From JBFHRE01 sp041591895 (lineage in GTDB: Bacteria; Actinomycetota; Acidimicrobiia; Spongiisociales; ZC4RG35): a stretch of 64,000 nt of DNA. This document shows, piece after piece, positions 24,728 through 34,900 of the stretch. The notes under the pieces were generated by a model. The model saw only the letters and a program-made list of their open reading frames with translations. It searched no databases and had not been told where the DNA came from. The position numbers were made by a program, and so were the translations under genes. The stretch spans positions 1 through 64,000 of the forward strand of contig JBFHRE010000001.1 of NCBI GenBank assembly GCA_041591895.1. Reading direction: 5' to 3'. Every line of letters starts with the position of its first letter. Position 1 is the first letter of the stretch.

Positions 24728-26087
24728 ATGGCTCCCGCACCGGACCATTCACCTCATCGGCATCGGTGGGGCCGGGATGAGTGCCCTGGCTCGGGTGTTG
24801 TCCGGCGCGGGTCACACCGTCACAGGGTCGGATCTGTACCCCAGTGGGGTGCTGGATTCGCTTCGCGACATCGGGCTCGACGTCTGGGCGGGTCACAAAC
24901 CGGAACGAGTCCAGGCCGCCGACCTGGTGGTGGCTTCATCGGCTGTGCCGGCTACCGATCCGGAGTGGCAGGCGGCGATGGCGGCCGGCACCCCGTGCTG
25001 GATGCGACCCCAGCTCCTCGAGGAGATGACCTCTCGGGTGCGGACGGTGGGAGCGACAGGCACTCACGGGAAGTCCTCGACCTCGGCCATGCTGGTGACA
25101 GCCCTCCGTCATGTCGGCGTGTCCCCCTCGTTCGTGGTCGGGGCCGACCTGGTGGACCTTCGGACCAACGCCGCCTACGGGTCCGATCCTTTGCTGGTGC
25201 TCGAAGCCGATGAGGCGTTCGGAACATTCGAGTCGCTTCACCTGAGCGGGCTGATCGTCACCAATGTCGAAGCCGACCACCTCGATCACTTCGGCACCGT
25301 CGAGGAGGTCGAGGCTGCATTCACGAGGGTGGTCAGGAAGGTGGAAGGACCGGTCGTCGCGTGCGCCGACGATCCCGGCTCGGCCGCCCTCGCCGCCCGG
25401 ACCGGGGTGATGACCTACGGTCTGGCTCCTGAGTCCACATTCGTCATCGCCGAACTGGAACAGCGGTCCGATGGGTTCTGGTTCAGGATTCAAGGGCCCG
25501 ATCTGGACCAGCGGGCGATGTCGACCCGCCCCGGCCTCCACATGCTCCGGAACGCCGCGGCTGTGCTCGCTCTGGGGTCCCTCCTCGGGTATGACCCGGC
25601 CGGCCTGGCTTCCGGTCTCGAGCGGTTCCACGGCATAAGGCGGCGCTTCGAGCATCGAGGCACGGTGGGCGGTGTGACGGTGATCGACGACTACGCCCAC
25701 CATCCGACGGAGGTCTCGGCCACGATCCGAGCTGCTCGTCAGACCAATCCGGCCCGCCTCGTGGCGGTGTTCCAGCCCCACCTCTACAGCCGGACCGAGC
25801 GCCTGGCCGGCGAGTTCGGCTCGGCGCTCGCCCTGGCCGACGTGGTGATCGTCACCGATGTGTACGGGTCCCGGGAGGCGCCGATTCCCGGCGTCACCGG
25901 GGAGCTGGTGTCGGCCGCGTCGATTCGGGCGGGAGCGGATCCGGTCTCGTACGTGGCGCATCGGGCCGACCTCGCCGAGGCAGTGGCGAGCGTCGCACGG
26001 GCGGGAGACGTGGTGGTGTTGATGGGGGCCGGAGACATCACCGTGGTGGCGGGTGAACTCATCCAGCTGTTGGACGCGGCCAGATGA
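24720..26087 (+). CDS. murC: UDP-N-acetylmuramate:L-alanine ligase
   Basis: This Mur ligase (455 residues) adds L-alanine, the first residue of the stem peptide. It shows the N-terminal GIGGAGMSALARVL, the ATP motif GATGTHGKSST (with His in place of the Asn of MurD/E, as usual for MurC), EADHLDHFG and DDYAHHPTEV. The start overlaps murG by 8 nt and the stop overlaps murB by 4 nt. Confidence 0.96.
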   Translation: MGEWLPHRTIHLIGIGGAGMSALARVLSGAGHTVTGSDLYPSGVLDSLRDIGLDVWAGHKPERVQAADLVVASSAVPATDPEWQAAMAAGTPCWMRPQLLEEMTSRVRTVGATGTHGKSSTSAMLVTALRHVGVSPSFVVGADLVDLRTNAAYGSDPLLVLEADEAFGTFESLHLSGLIVTNVEADHLDHFGTVEEVEAAFTRVVRKVEGPVVACADDPGSAALAARTGVMTYGLAPESTFVIAELEQRSDGFWFRIQGPDLDQRAMSTRPGLHMLRNAAAVLALGSLLGYDPAGLASGLERFHGIRRRFEHRGTVGGVTVIDDYAHHPTEVSATIRAARQTNPARLVAVFQPHLYSRTERLAGEFGSALALADVVIVTDVYGSREAPIPGVTGELVSAASIRAGADPVSYVAHRADLAEAVASVARAGDVVVLMGAGDITVVAGELIQLLDAAR

Positions 26088-26998
26088 GCCGGCTCGACGA
26101 ACTGGTCGAAGGCGGTCTCGTCGACGCGGGAGTCCGACTCGGCAAGTTGACGACGTACAAGCTCGGCGGCCCGGCCGACTACTTTGCCGACGTGTCGGAC
26201 CCCGACCAATTGGAGGTGGTCTCGGATGCGTGGCGTGGTTCGGGACTCGAGGTTCTGATCGTCGGACGCGGCAGCAACCTCGTCATCGCCGACTCGGGCT
26301 TTCGGGGCCTCGTGATCAGGCTGGGCGGAACATTCGCCGGGATCGAGATCGAGGGTGAGATGGTCACGGCCGGTGGAGCCGTGCACCTGCCGACGCTTGC
26401 TCGAACGGCTGTCAAAGCCGGCCTTCTCGGTCTGGAGTTCTTCGTGGGGATCCCCGGTTCGGTCGGTGGGGCAATCCGCCAGAACGCCGGCTGTCATGGC
26501 TCTGAGACGGTGGACTTCCTGGTCGAGACCTCGGTGATCGACCTGACGAACGGCGTGCGTACTAAGCGATCGGCGATCGACCTCGACCTCTCATACCGGC
26601 ATTCCAACCTCTCGGCGCACCACGTCGTCACCTCGGCCACGTTTCGCTGTGTTCCCGGGGATCCGGCAATGGGGGAGCAGACGATGCGAGAGATCACCCG
26701 ATGGCGAAGAGACCACCAGCCGGGGGGAACCCTGAACGCCGGCAGCGTCTTCAAGAACCCGCCCGGTGACCATGCTGGACGTCTCATCGACGCGCTGGGC
26801 CTCAAGGGATTCCGGGTGGGAGGCGCTTCGGTGTCGGAGCGACACGCCAACTTCTTTGTCGCCGCAGCAGATGCCACTGCAGCGGACCTCTTCGGCCTCG
26901 TCCACGAGATTCGAAATCGGGTGAAACAGGCGACCGGTGTCCTCCTCGAGCCCGAGATCGTGTTCGCGGGCGACTTCGGCCCGCCCGAGGCGACTTGA
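26084..26998 (+). CDS. murB: UDP-N-acetylenolpyruvoylglucosamine reductase
   Basis: This FAD enzyme (304 residues) reduces UDP-GlcNAc-enolpyruvate to UDP-MurNAc. The FAD-binding GRGSNLVIADSG and GIPGSVGGAIRQNAG are present, as is the catalytic Ser in NAGSVFKNP. It has the compact type II domain 3 without the extra Tyr loop of the E. coli enzyme. It overlaps murC by 4 nt and ftsQ by 1 nt. Confidence 0.95.
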   Translation: MSRLDELVEGGLVDAGVRLGKLTTYKLGGPADYFADVSDPDQLEVVSDAWRGSGLEVLIVGRGSNLVIADSGFRGLVIRLGGTFAGIEIEGEMVTAGGAVHLPTLARTAVKAGLLGLEFFVGIPGSVGGAIRQNAGCHGSETVDFLVETSVIDLTNGVRTKRSAIDLDLSYRHSNLSAHHVVTSATFRCVPGDPAMGEQTMREITRWRRDHQPGGTLNAGSVFKNPPGDHAGRLIDALGLKGFRVGGASVSERHANFFVAAADATAADLFGLVHEIRNRVKQATGVLLEPEIVFAGDFGPPEAT

Positions 26999-27771
26999 TG
27001 GACCCCCGCATTGCTGCCCGTCGGCGCAGCGTGGCCGAGCATCAGGCCCGGGGATCCCTCACCCGGGTCATATACGTGCTCGCATTCATGGCAGTCGTCG
27101 GATTGGGTGCCTGGCTGCTGTTTCGGGCACCGGTCTTCGCCATCGCCGAGATCAGCGTGGGTGGTGGACTGCGCGCTTCGATCGACGACGACCTCCGATC
27201 CCACGGCATCGAGGTAGGTCGGCCGATGGTCTCGGCTGATCTGAGTGCGGCGCTCGAAGCAGTCGAAGCGGACCCATGGGTGGTCCAGGCGACGATCGAG
27301 CGGAATTGGCCGGATGTGATCTCGGTGTCCGTAGTGGAGCGTACGCCGACCGCCGAGGTCGCCTGTGCCGATGGGACCGTGCTGGCGGCGGTTGACGGAA
27401 CGGTGCTTCCAACCGACGACCCGGGAGCGGAGGAGGTGGGCCGGATCTCGTTGCCTTCGGTGGCATGTGACCAGCTGTCGGAGGATCTCGGTGCCCGGAT
27501 GGGACTCGAGTTCCTCGACGCGTTGCCAGACCGGATCTCCCGAGCGACCGAGATCGGGACGGGGGAAGAGGGCATCGTGGCGACGGTCGCCACCTATCTG
27601 GTCCGGCTGGGCTCGGCGGATGGGGGAGCGGAGAAGGCGAGAGCACTGGTGGCGGTTCTGGTCGACCCACCCGAACCTGGCTCGACCATCACCCTTGTCG
27701 CTCCTACCCGTCCGGCGGTGATGCCTCCCCAGGTGGATGCGACGACCACGCCCGAGACGACAGAGAGCTGA
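26998..27771 (+). CDS. ftsQ: Cell division protein FtsQ
   Basis: A 257-residue bitopic protein: a short basic cytoplasmic part, one membrane helix (about residues 25-43), then a POTRA-like domain (VFAIAEISVGGGLRASIDD...) and a beta domain (VSVVERTPTAEVAC). This is the FtsQ/DivIB layout, the divisome hub that partners FtsL. The C-terminal 30 residues are Pro/Thr-rich. It ends the tightly overlapped part of the dcw operon; a 221-nt gap separates it from ftsZ. Confidence 0.92.
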   Translation: MDPRIAARRRSVAEHQARGSLTRVIYVLAFMAVVGLGAWLLFRAPVFAIAEISVGGGLRASIDDDLRSHGIEVGRPMVSADLSAALEAVEADPWVVQATIERNWPDVISVSVVERTPTAEVACADGTVLAAVDGTVLPTDDPGAEEVGRISLPSVACDQLSEDLGARMGLEFLDALPDRISRATEIGTGEEGIVATVATYLVRLGSADGGAEKARALVAVLVDPPEPGSTITLVAPTRPAVMPPQVDATTTPETTES

Positions 27772-27992
27772 GGCGGCCTGCCTGCGGCTCCGGAACGTGG
27801 ATCGGGGTGGTGGGGATGAGGCTGTCGGGACCTGGCCCTCAACTCTCACCCTGTAGTTGAACCTCAGGGTTTTGGGGTTTACGCCCGGCTCAAGTTCGTG
27901 TAAAGGTTAAGGCTACCGGTCGACCGAGCGTCGTCGATGCGCGGCCCGGATGAGAGATTCCAAGCAGACTCCCAAGCAGAGAGACAATCGAA
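27772..27992 (+). promoter_or_regulatory. ftsQ-ftsZ intergenic region, likely ftsZ promoter
   Basis: This is the only long gap inside the dcw cluster. A small hairpin TCAACT/AGTTGA lies at 27839-27860. Downstream, AT-richer DNA (TAAAGG at 27901 with TTTACG 17 bp upstream at 27878, and TAAGGCT just after) could be a promoter. No strong ribosome-binding site precedes ftsZ; AGAGAG lies about 8 nt before its ATG. A separate ftsZ promoter is common in other bacteria. Confidence 0.4.
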
Positions 27993-29072
27993 ATGGCAAC
28001 CAAAGCAGGCGGGTATCTCGCCGTCATCAAAGTGGTCGGGGTCGGTGGTGGCGGGGTCAATGCCATCAACCGGATGATCGAGGCCGGGGTGAGGGGGGTC
28101 GAGTTCATCGCTCTCAACACCGACGCCCAGGCCCTGCTGATGTCCGATGCCGACGTCAAGGTGGATCTCGGCCGGGACATCACCAGAGGACTCGGCGCCG
28201 GCGCCAATCCCGAAGTGGGGCGGGCGGCCGCCGAGGCGCACCGCCAGGAACTCGAAGAGGTTCTGAAGGGTGCCGACATGGTCTTCATCACAGCCGGGGA
28301 AGGTGGCGGGACCGGGACCGGGGGCGCACCGATCGTCGCAGAGGCCGCCCGGGCGCTTGGAGCGCTGACCGTGGGTGTCGTGACGCGTCCGTTCGGGTTC
28401 GAGGGACGCCGCCGCGCCCTGCATGCCGAGCAGGGCATCCAGGCGTTGCGAGAAGCCGTCGACACGCTGATAGTCATCCCCAACGACCGCCTGCTCGAGA
28501 TCGGCGATCCCAAGGCGCCGATGACCGAGACGTTTCGTCTCGCCGACGACGTGCTTATGAGCGGTGTGGCCGGGATCACGAATCTCATCACCACCCCGGG
28601 GCTGATCAACGTCGACTTCGCCGATGTCAAGACGGTGATGTCGGACGCAGGCACGGCCGTCATGGGCATCGGGCGCGCGTCCGGGGACGAACGAGCCCAG
28701 CAGGCCGCCCAGCGAGCGATCTCTTCCCCGATGCTCGAGACCTCGATGGAAGGCGCTCGCGGCGTGCTGCTGTCCGTGGCCGGCCCCTCGAACATGACGC
28801 TCCATGAGGCGACCGCCGCCGCCCAAGTGGTTTCTCAGCATGCGGACGACGAAGCCGACATCATCTTCGGTGCAACGGTCGACGATTCGCTCGGCGAGGA
28901 GATGCGAGTGACCGTTGTTGCCGCAGGGTTCGACAAGAAGCGTTCGACTCGTAACCCGCTCGGAACTTCGGCACCGGCCATGGGCTCCTCGACGCCCCGG
29001 CCGGTTTCCTCCCTGCGGCCGTCTGCGTCCGGGGACGATCCACTCGACATTCCTCCCTTCGTACGAGGATGA
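27993..29072 (+). CDS. ftsZ: Cell division GTPase FtsZ
   Basis: The 359-residue tubulin homologue forms the cytokinetic ring. The GTP-binding loop GGGTGTG is at residues 104-110, the T7 loop and synergy Asp region are at NVDFADVKTVM, and the C-terminal peptide is DPLDIPPFVRG, the docking site for SepF and similar partners. The linker before this peptide is short (about 35 residues, Ser/Pro-rich). No ftsA is present; sepF four genes downstream presumably anchors the ring. The stop overlaps pgeF by 4 nt. Confidence 0.97.
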   Translation: MATKAGGYLAVIKVVGVGGGGVNAINRMIEAGVRGVEFIALNTDAQALLMSDADVKVDLGRDITRGLGAGANPEVGRAAAEAHRQELEEVLKGADMVFITAGEGGGTGTGGAPIVAEAARALGALTVGVVTRPFGFEGRRRALHAEQGIQALREAVDTLIVIPNDRLLEIGDPKAPMTETFRLADDVLMSGVAGITNLITTPGLINVDFADVKTVMSDAGTAVMGIGRASGDERAQQAAQRAISSPMLETSMEGARGVLLSVAGPSNMTLHEATAAAQVVSQHADDEADIIFGATVDDSLGEEMRVTVVAAGFDKKRSTRNPLGTSAPAMGSSTPRPVSSLRPSASGDDPLDIPPFVRG

Positions 29073-29686
29073 TCCGGGTCCGGTCGGCGCTGTTCACCGA
29101 AGCAGCCGACGGGGACCTGAGGTCGGCGGCGGATGCTCGGAAGGCGGTGGCATTGGCGGCCGGAATCCCAGCCTCCTGGGCCGAGCTCCGCCAGGTGCAC
29201 GGCGCCGACGTAAAGAGGGTCGAAGGCCCGGGTCACTTCGGAGAGGGCGATGCCCTGTGGACGACAGATCCCGAAGTACCTCTCGCGGTGTTCACAGCGG
29301 ATTGTGCCGGAGTCGTGCTGGTGGCGAAGGGTGCAGTGGGCGTTGCTCATGCCGGATGGCGGGGAGCGGTTGCCGGAGTGGTGCCGGCGCTGGTAGACGT
29401 CATGCGGACGGCTGGACATGCTCCAATCAGGGCGATTGTCGGCCCGTTGATCGCACCCTGCTGCTTTGAGGTCGGTCCCGAGGTGGCGGATCTGTTTCCC
29501 GGTCGAACCGCTGTCACCACCTGGGGCACTACGTCGGTCGATCTCCGGGGGGTCATCGCCGACCAACTCGAGTCGACGCCGGTGGAATTCCTCCCGGGGT
29601 GTACCCGCCACGAGATGCGGTGGCTGTCGCACCGTCGGGACCGAACCGATTCCCGAATGGCGACCGTGGGGTGGATGGAGCAATGA
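29069..29686 (+). CDS. pgeF: Purine nucleoside phosphorylase-type YfiH/PgeF (laccase domain) protein
   Basis: A 205-residue YfiH/DUF152 protein. The conserved RQVHGADV, FTADCAGVVLV, AHAGWRG and CCFEVG segments carry the zinc-binding His and Cys residues. Family members have been described as adenosine-acting phosphorylases/deaminases and as an editing enzyme of cell-wall precursors in E. coli. Placement between ftsZ and yggS is the standard actinobacterial order and favours a housekeeping role. Slightly shorter than usual (about 240 residues), mainly at the N-terminus. Confidence 0.88.
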   Translation: MIRVRSALFTEAADGDLRSAADARKAVALAAGIPASWAELRQVHGADVKRVEGPGHFGEGDALWTTDPEVPLAVFTADCAGVVLVAKGAVGVAHAGWRGAVAGVVPALVDVMRTAGHAPIRAIVGPLIAPCCFEVGPEVADLFPGRTAVTTWGTTSVDLRGVIADQLESTPVEFLPGCTRHEMRWLSHRRDRTDSRMATVGWMEQ

Positions 29687-30330
29687 GTTACAGGTCGGTG
29701 ATGGAACGGGTCGAACGGTCGATCGACGCCGCCGCCGGCTGGCGTGACCAGGTCACAGTGGTGGCGGTCTCGAAGGGTCGGTCGGTCGGGGAGATCAGGG
29801 CGCTGTACGACCTGGGGCACCGCGACTTCGGCGAGAACCGAGCCCAGGAGTTGGTGGCCAAGGTCCCGGAATGCCCGGACGACATCCGGTGGCATTTCGT
29901 CGGGCCTCTGCAGTCGAACAAGGTGCGTCTGGTTCGGCCGGTCGCCCACCTCCTTCACTCGATGGACCGGGTGGATCTGGGCAGAGTGTGGATGAAAGGC
30001 CCCGGCCGCCCGCCTTCGGCCCTGCTTCAGGTCAACATCGGCCGGGAGCCGCAGAAGAGCGGGGTGGATCCGGACGAGGTGGACGGAACGATCCGACAAT
30101 TGGGAGCCCTGGGAGTGAATCTGGTCGGGCTGATGGCGATCCCACCGGTGGCTGAGGATCCAGCGCTCGTGCGGCCGTACTTCGACCACCTGCGGGCCCT
30201 CCGCGACCGGCTGTCATCCGCACACCCGGCCCTCCAGGAGCTGTCCATGGGGATGTCGGACGATTTCGAAGTGGCGATAGCCGCCGGTTCGACGATTATT
30301 CGCGTCGGTCGGGCTATCTTTGGGGACTGA
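29683..30330 (+). CDS. yggS: PLP homeostasis protein (YggS family)
   Basis: The 215-residue protein is a single-domain TIM-barrel PLP-binding protein. The PLP Lys is in VVAVSKGRSV (about residue 31); DFGENRAQEL, WHFVGPLQSNK and the C-terminal SMGMSDDFEVAIAAGST are signature segments. It buffers pyridoxal phosphate and is not a known catalyst. The ATG at 29683 overlaps the pgeF stop, which rules out the more upstream in-frame start at 29599. Confidence 0.94.
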   Translation: MSYRSVMERVERSIDAAAGWRDQVTVVAVSKGRSVGEIRALYDLGHRDFGENRAQELVAKVPECPDDIRWHFVGPLQSNKVRLVRPVAHLLHSMDRVDLGRVWMKGPGRPPSALLQVNIGREPQKSGVDPDEVDGTIRQLGALGVNLVGLMAIPPVAEDPALVRPYFDHLRALRDRLSSAHPALQELSMGMSDDFEVAIAAGSTIIRVGRAIFGD

Positions 30331-30331
30331 C

Positions 30332-30844
30332 ATGTCTTCACTTTTTTCCAAAGCGCTCCTGTACCTGGGCCTCGTCGACGAGGAATCGGGCTTCGACAAC
30401 GCCGAGGCCGGCTCTCCCCAGTCCCCGGTCGAGTCGGAGGCGAGGAGGAACCGACCGATCGAGCCGGAAGGACGCCGGGTCGAACCGCCGGCGGCGACAT
30501 CCAGGACCTCGGCGCCTCGTGGCGAGTCTCTGGCGGGAGTGCGCACCATCCGGCCCGCCGCCCAGACTGACATCCTCGTGGTCGAGGAGTTCACCGATGC
30601 TCGACTACTCGCCGATCGGGTGCGCGATCACATTCCAGTAGTGGTCGACCTCCGGATGGCGGACACCGAGCTCGGAAGGCGAGTGATCGATTTCTCCTCC
30701 GGCCTCATCTACGCCCTCGACGGGAAGATGAAGAAGGTGGGCGATGCGCTCGTGCTGGTCACTCCTCGAGGCGTGGACATCTCTCGTGAGGAGAAGGAGC
30801 GGCTGACGAGGCTCGGGGCGTACGAGATCGACCTCGACTCCTGA
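30332..30844 (+). CDS. sepF: FtsZ-anchoring protein SepF
   Basis: A 170-residue protein with an N-terminal amphipathic membrane-targeting segment (MSSLFSKALLYLGLV), a variable charged linker, and a C-terminal SepF domain (DILVVEEFTDARLLADRVRD, DFSSGLIYALDGKMKKV). SepF binds the FtsZ C-terminal peptide and tethers it to the membrane, which matters here because ftsA is absent. The ATG at 30332 is chosen over a TTG at 30320 because the amphipathic helix begins there and TGGGGA lies upstream. Confidence 0.93.
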   Translation: MSSLFSKALLYLGLVDEESGFDNAEAGSPQSPVESEARRNRPIEPEGRRVEPPAATSRTSAPRGESLAGVRTIRPAAQTDILVVEEFTDARLLADRVRDHIPVVVDLRMADTELGRRVIDFSSGLIYALDGKMKKVGDALVLVTPRGVDISREEKERLTRLGAYEIDLDS

Positions 30845-30846
30845 AC

Positions 30847-31101
30847 ATGGGTCGGACCCTCTACGGCTATCTCTGCATCGGGCTCAACCTCTACGCACTG
30901 GCGCTCTTTGCCTGGGTGATCCTGTCATGGGTGCGGGTCTCCTCCACCCACCCCCTGGCCCGGCTCCAGGTGATGCTCGATCGCATCGTTTACCCGGTCG
31001 TTCTCCCGATTCGCAGGTATGTTCCGCCCCTTCGGATCGGCGGCGTGGCGCTGGATCTGTCGGTGATTCTGGTTTTCATCCTGATCCGGGTCATCTGCTG
31101 A
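30847..31101 (+). CDS. YggT family membrane protein
   Basis: An 84-residue protein with two membrane segments flanking the family segment LDRIVYPVVLPIRRYVPPLRIGGVALDLS. YggT/YlmG proteins are found next to sepF and divIVA in Gram-positive bacteria and plastids, and are linked to membrane or nucleoid organisation. It starts 2 nt after the sepF stop. The function is not established. Confidence 0.88.
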   Translation: MGRTLYGYLCIGLNLYALALFAWVILSWVRVSSTHPLARLQVMLDRIVYPVVLPIRRYVPPLRIGGVALDLSVILVFILIRVIC

Positions 31102-31104
31102 TGC

Positions 31105-31133
31105 TTGGCCGTATCGTCGACGATACTTAACCT
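31105..31133 (+). promoter_or_regulatory. Candidate divIVA promoter with a perfect palindrome in the spacer
   Basis: A -35-like TTGGCC (31105-31110) and a -10-like TAACCT (31128-31133) are 17 bp apart, and the spacer holds the perfect 16-bp palindrome GTATCGTCGACGATAC (31111-31126). It lies in the 59-nt gap before divIVA. The palindrome looks like an operator for a dimeric regulator; it could also form a small RNA hairpin, but no U-tract follows. Confidence 0.5.
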
Positions 31134-31160
31134 GAACGGATCACAACCCCGAGGTAGGCC

Positions 31161-31994
31161 ATGCCACTGACTCCAATCGATGTCCAACAAAAGACGTTCG
31201 TGACGACGTTTCGCGGGTATGACCTCGACGAGGTCGACGATTTCCTCGACGAGGTCGTCACATCCCTCAAGGACTATGAGCAGCGACTCCACGACGCACA
31301 GCAGCGAATCGCGATCCTCGAGGCACAGGCGCAGGGTCGGGGCGATTCGGAGGCAGCTATCTCCCGGGCTCTGGTGTCGGCCCAGCGGTCGGCCGACCTG
31401 ATCGTGGGAGACGCGAAATCGGAGGCGGAACGAATCCTCGCCGGCGCCCGGCTCGATGCCAGGTCGCTCGAGTCCGAGCGCGACAAGGAGCGTGCCCGCC
31501 TCGAAGGCGAGATGTCGGAAATGCGCAACATCGTTGCCGAACTGAAGGAGCGAATCGCCGCGCTGGCAGGGCCGATGGCGGAGGACGCAGACACGATGAT
31601 GACCGCTGTTGACGCCGCCGACCAGGCGATGGCGGTGGCCGGCGCCGAGGTGGCCGACTCCGTGGTCATCGGGGCCGAATTGGGCCATGAGGACCACGAT
31701 TCCGACCTCAGCGCAGATCATGAGCTCGCCGATCGCCCACTGGCGGACGAAGAGGTGGGCGAGCCCGAGATCGAGTTCATCGACGTCACATCCGATGAGC
31801 AGTCCGCCGAGTCCGGGGGGCACGAGATCACGGACGACGAGTCGTTGGACGATGATCTGGAAGATGAAGACGCGGCTTCCACGAGACCGGCCTCTCTCGG
31901 CTGGGAAGTGGCCCGGGATCCCAAGGTCGAAGACGCAATCGAGGAGCTGCCTGGCCTGCACGAGCGGGTCCCCCGACCGTGGGAAGACGTCTGA
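31161..31994 (+). CDS. divIVA: Polar growth / septum protein DivIVA (Wag31-like)
   Basis: The 277-residue protein begins with the DivIVA membrane-binding domain (PIDVQQKTFVTTFRGYDLDEVDDFLDEV, shown in part: key FRGYDLDEVDDFL at about 18-30), followed by a long coiled coil to about residue 145. The remaining 130 residues are very acidic (runs of Asp/Glu/Ser) and probably disordered. In actinomycetes DivIVA marks poles and directs cell-wall growth. It ends 4 nt from the convergent ileS. Confidence 0.93.
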   Translation: MPLTPIDVQQKTFVTTFRGYDLDEVDDFLDEVVTSLKDYEQRLHDAQQRIAILEAQAQGRGDSEAAISRALVSAQRSADLIVGDAKSEAERILAGARLDARSLESERDKERARLEGEMSEMRNIVAELKERIAALAGPMAEDADTMMTAVDAADQAMAVAGAEVADSVVIGAELGHEDHDSDLSADHELADRPLADEEVGEPEIEFIDVTSDEQSAESGGHEITDDESLDDDLEDEDAASTRPASLGWEVARDPKVEDAIEELPGLHERVPRPWEDV

Positions 31995-31998
31995 CCGG

Positions 31999-34900
31999 TC
32001 AGACCCTGCTGATGGCGAGGCCGAACGCCAGCCCGTCGATCTCGTAGGCGGCCACCAGGTCGTCGGGCACGAACTCCTCCGCCAGCACCTCCGCCGAGAT
32101 GGTGTCGGCGTGCCGTTCGATCACCCGAGAGAGCGCGGACTCGGTGGTCGACCAGCGCACGCGGATCCGATCGCTCACAGCGAGGTCGGCATCCTTGCGG
32201 AGGTTCTGGATCACCGAGACGATCTCGCGGGCCCGGCCCTCGTCGACGAGGTCGTCGGTGAGAGTCGTGTCGAGAGCAACTCCGATGTCACCCGCCGTCT
32301 CCACGACGGTTCCCTCCCGAGCGCTGCGTGAGACGATCACATCGTCGATCGTCAGCGGCTCTCCGGCGACTTCGAGCGTCGCCCCGTCGAGCAACCGCTC
32401 CAGCTCCTCGTTCCCGAGGTCTTCGACTGCCGCGGCCACCACCTTCATTCGCGGACCGAGTCTCGGCCCGAGCTTGCGGAAGTCGCATTTGGCCGACAGA
32501 TCGACCAGGGCGGACTCATCGGCCTGGGTGATCACGTGACGGACGTTCAGCTCGTCTGCGATGAGCTGTTGATGGCTCATCACGACAGCAGGCACCGTCG
32601 GGTCGTGGCTCAGGACGACGGCTCGCTCGAGCGGTTGCCGGACCTTGAGGTTGTGGCGTTTTCTCAGAGAGTGTCCGAGCTGGACGACCGTTCTGACCGT
32701 GTCGATCGCCGCCTCGAGGTCTCGGTCTATGAGGGACTCGTCGGCGGCGGGGAAGTCGCAGTGATGGACGCTCTTCGGAGCGGCCGGATCATGGGCGGCC
32801 ACGAGATCCTGGTACAGGCGTTCGGTGATGAACGGCAGGACCGGTGCGAGGACCTTCGCAAACGTCGTCAGAACCTCGTAGAGGGTGGCAAAGGCCGACA
32901 TCTTGTCGGCGTCGTCGCTGCCCCGGGCGCTCCAGAAGCGTCGGCGTGACCGCCGCACGTACCAGTTGGTGAGGTCGTCGATGAATGACAGTGTCGGGGG
33001 TACGACGTCGTAGAGGTAGTACCCCTCCATCCGACTGTTGATCTCTTCGATCAACGACTGGAGGACCGAGAGGATCCAGCGATCGAGTTCGGGGCGATCA
33101 CCGGGCGCCGGGGCACTCCGGATGTCGTCGAGGGTGATCGAATCGGCCTCGGCGTAGGTGGTGAAGAAGCTGTAGGTGTTCCAGAGGGGGAGAAGCACAG
33201 ACCGAACGACGTGGCGGACGCCCTCCTCCGAGAATCGAAGTGGCTCGGCGCGGAGCACCGGTGAATTGATGAGGAACGCCCGCAGCGCGTCGGCGCCATG
33301 GGAGTCGAACACCTCGGCCGGATCGGGATAGTTGCGCAGCGACTTGGACATCTTTCGGCCGTCTTCGGCCAGCACCAGGCCGTTCACGACACAGTTGCGG
33401 AACGCCGGCTCGTCGAAGAGGGCTGCCGAGAGCACATGCAGCGTGTAGAACCATCCCCGGGTCTGGTCGAGTCCTTCTGCGATGAACTGGGCCGGAAACG
33501 AGCTCTCGAACCGGTCCTTGTTGTCGAACGGGTAATGGATCTGGGCGTAGGGCATCGAGCCCGACTCGAACCAGCAGTCGAGGACCTCGGGAGTGCGGCG
33601 CATGGTCCCGTCACAGGAGACGCATGGCCATGTCACCGGATCGACCACGTGTTTGTGGAGGTCGTCCACCCGGGCTCCGGAGCGCTGTTCGAGTTCGTCG
33701 AGCGACCCGATGCAGACCGTTTCGTCGCATGCGTCACATATCCATACCGGGATGCAGGATCCCCAGTAGCGGTTGCGGCTGATGGCCCAGTCGCGGGCAT
33801 CTGCGAGCCAGTTCCCGAATCGCTTGTCGCCGACGTACTCGGGCACCCAATGGATCTGCTGGTTCAACTCGACCATCCGATCCCGGAAGGATTCGACGTT
33901 GACGAACCAGGTCGGGATCGCCTTGTACATCAGCGGCGTTCCGGTCCGGTAACAGAACGGATAGGGGTGACGGATGCGTTCGTTGCGGACGATGAGGCCC
34001 TTCTCCGTCAGCAACTCGAGGAGGATCTTGTCGGCCGCCTTGATGTTCAACCCGGCGACCTCGGGTACCGCGTCGGTGAAGTTGCCTCCAAGGTCGACGG
34101 GATCCACCAGCACATCGAGGCCGGCGGCCTGAAGGGCGATGAAGTCGGCCTCGCCATAGGCCGGCGCCATGTGGACGAGTCCGGTTCCTTCTTCGGTGGT
34201 CACGTCGTCGGAGTCGATCACCCGGAAGGCTCCTCGGTCCCGCTCGCCGCCGAAGTAGTCGAACGGCGGCACATACGACGTGCCGAGGAGATCGCGGCCG
34301 ACGGCTCGTTCGATGACTCTGGATTCGTCGATCCCGTAGGCTCCGAGTCGGGAGACCGCCAGCCAGTGCCGTTCCGAGCCGACCACGACGGCCGCGTACT
34401 CGATCTCCGAGCCGACGGCCACGGCCAGGTTCCCGGGCAGGGTCCAGGGAGTGGTCGTCCAGATGAGCAGGTGGTCACCCGCCCGGGTCGGGCCGCTTCC
34501 ATCCACCACTTCCAGCTTCACGGTGATCGCCGGGTCGTCGACGTCCTTGTAGCCACCGAGGTTGACCTCGAAGTTCGACAGCGGCGTGGTTGCACCCCAT
34601 GAGTACGGAAGCACCTTGAAGTCGCGGTAGATGAGCCCCTTGTCCCACAGGCGCTTGAAGACCCACCACACCGACTCCATGAAGTCGGGGTCCATGGTCT
34701 TGTAGTCGTTGTCCATGTCGACCCAGCGGCCGACGCGGCGCACCATCGTCGCCCACTCCTCGGCGGTGTTCTCGACCAGGGCCCGGCAAGCCTCGTTGAA
34801 GCGGCCGATCCCAAAGTCGGCGATTTGTTGCGGGCCCGAGATCCCGAGTTCCTTCTCGACTTCCATCTCGACCGGAAGGCCGTGTGTGTCCCAGCCGAAT

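Noticed and set aside
31111..31126. The palindrome before divIVA as an intrinsic terminator of the dcw operon.
   Set aside because: The stem would be only 6 bp with a 4-nt loop and is not followed by a U-tract; its position between -35 and -10 elements fits an operator better.
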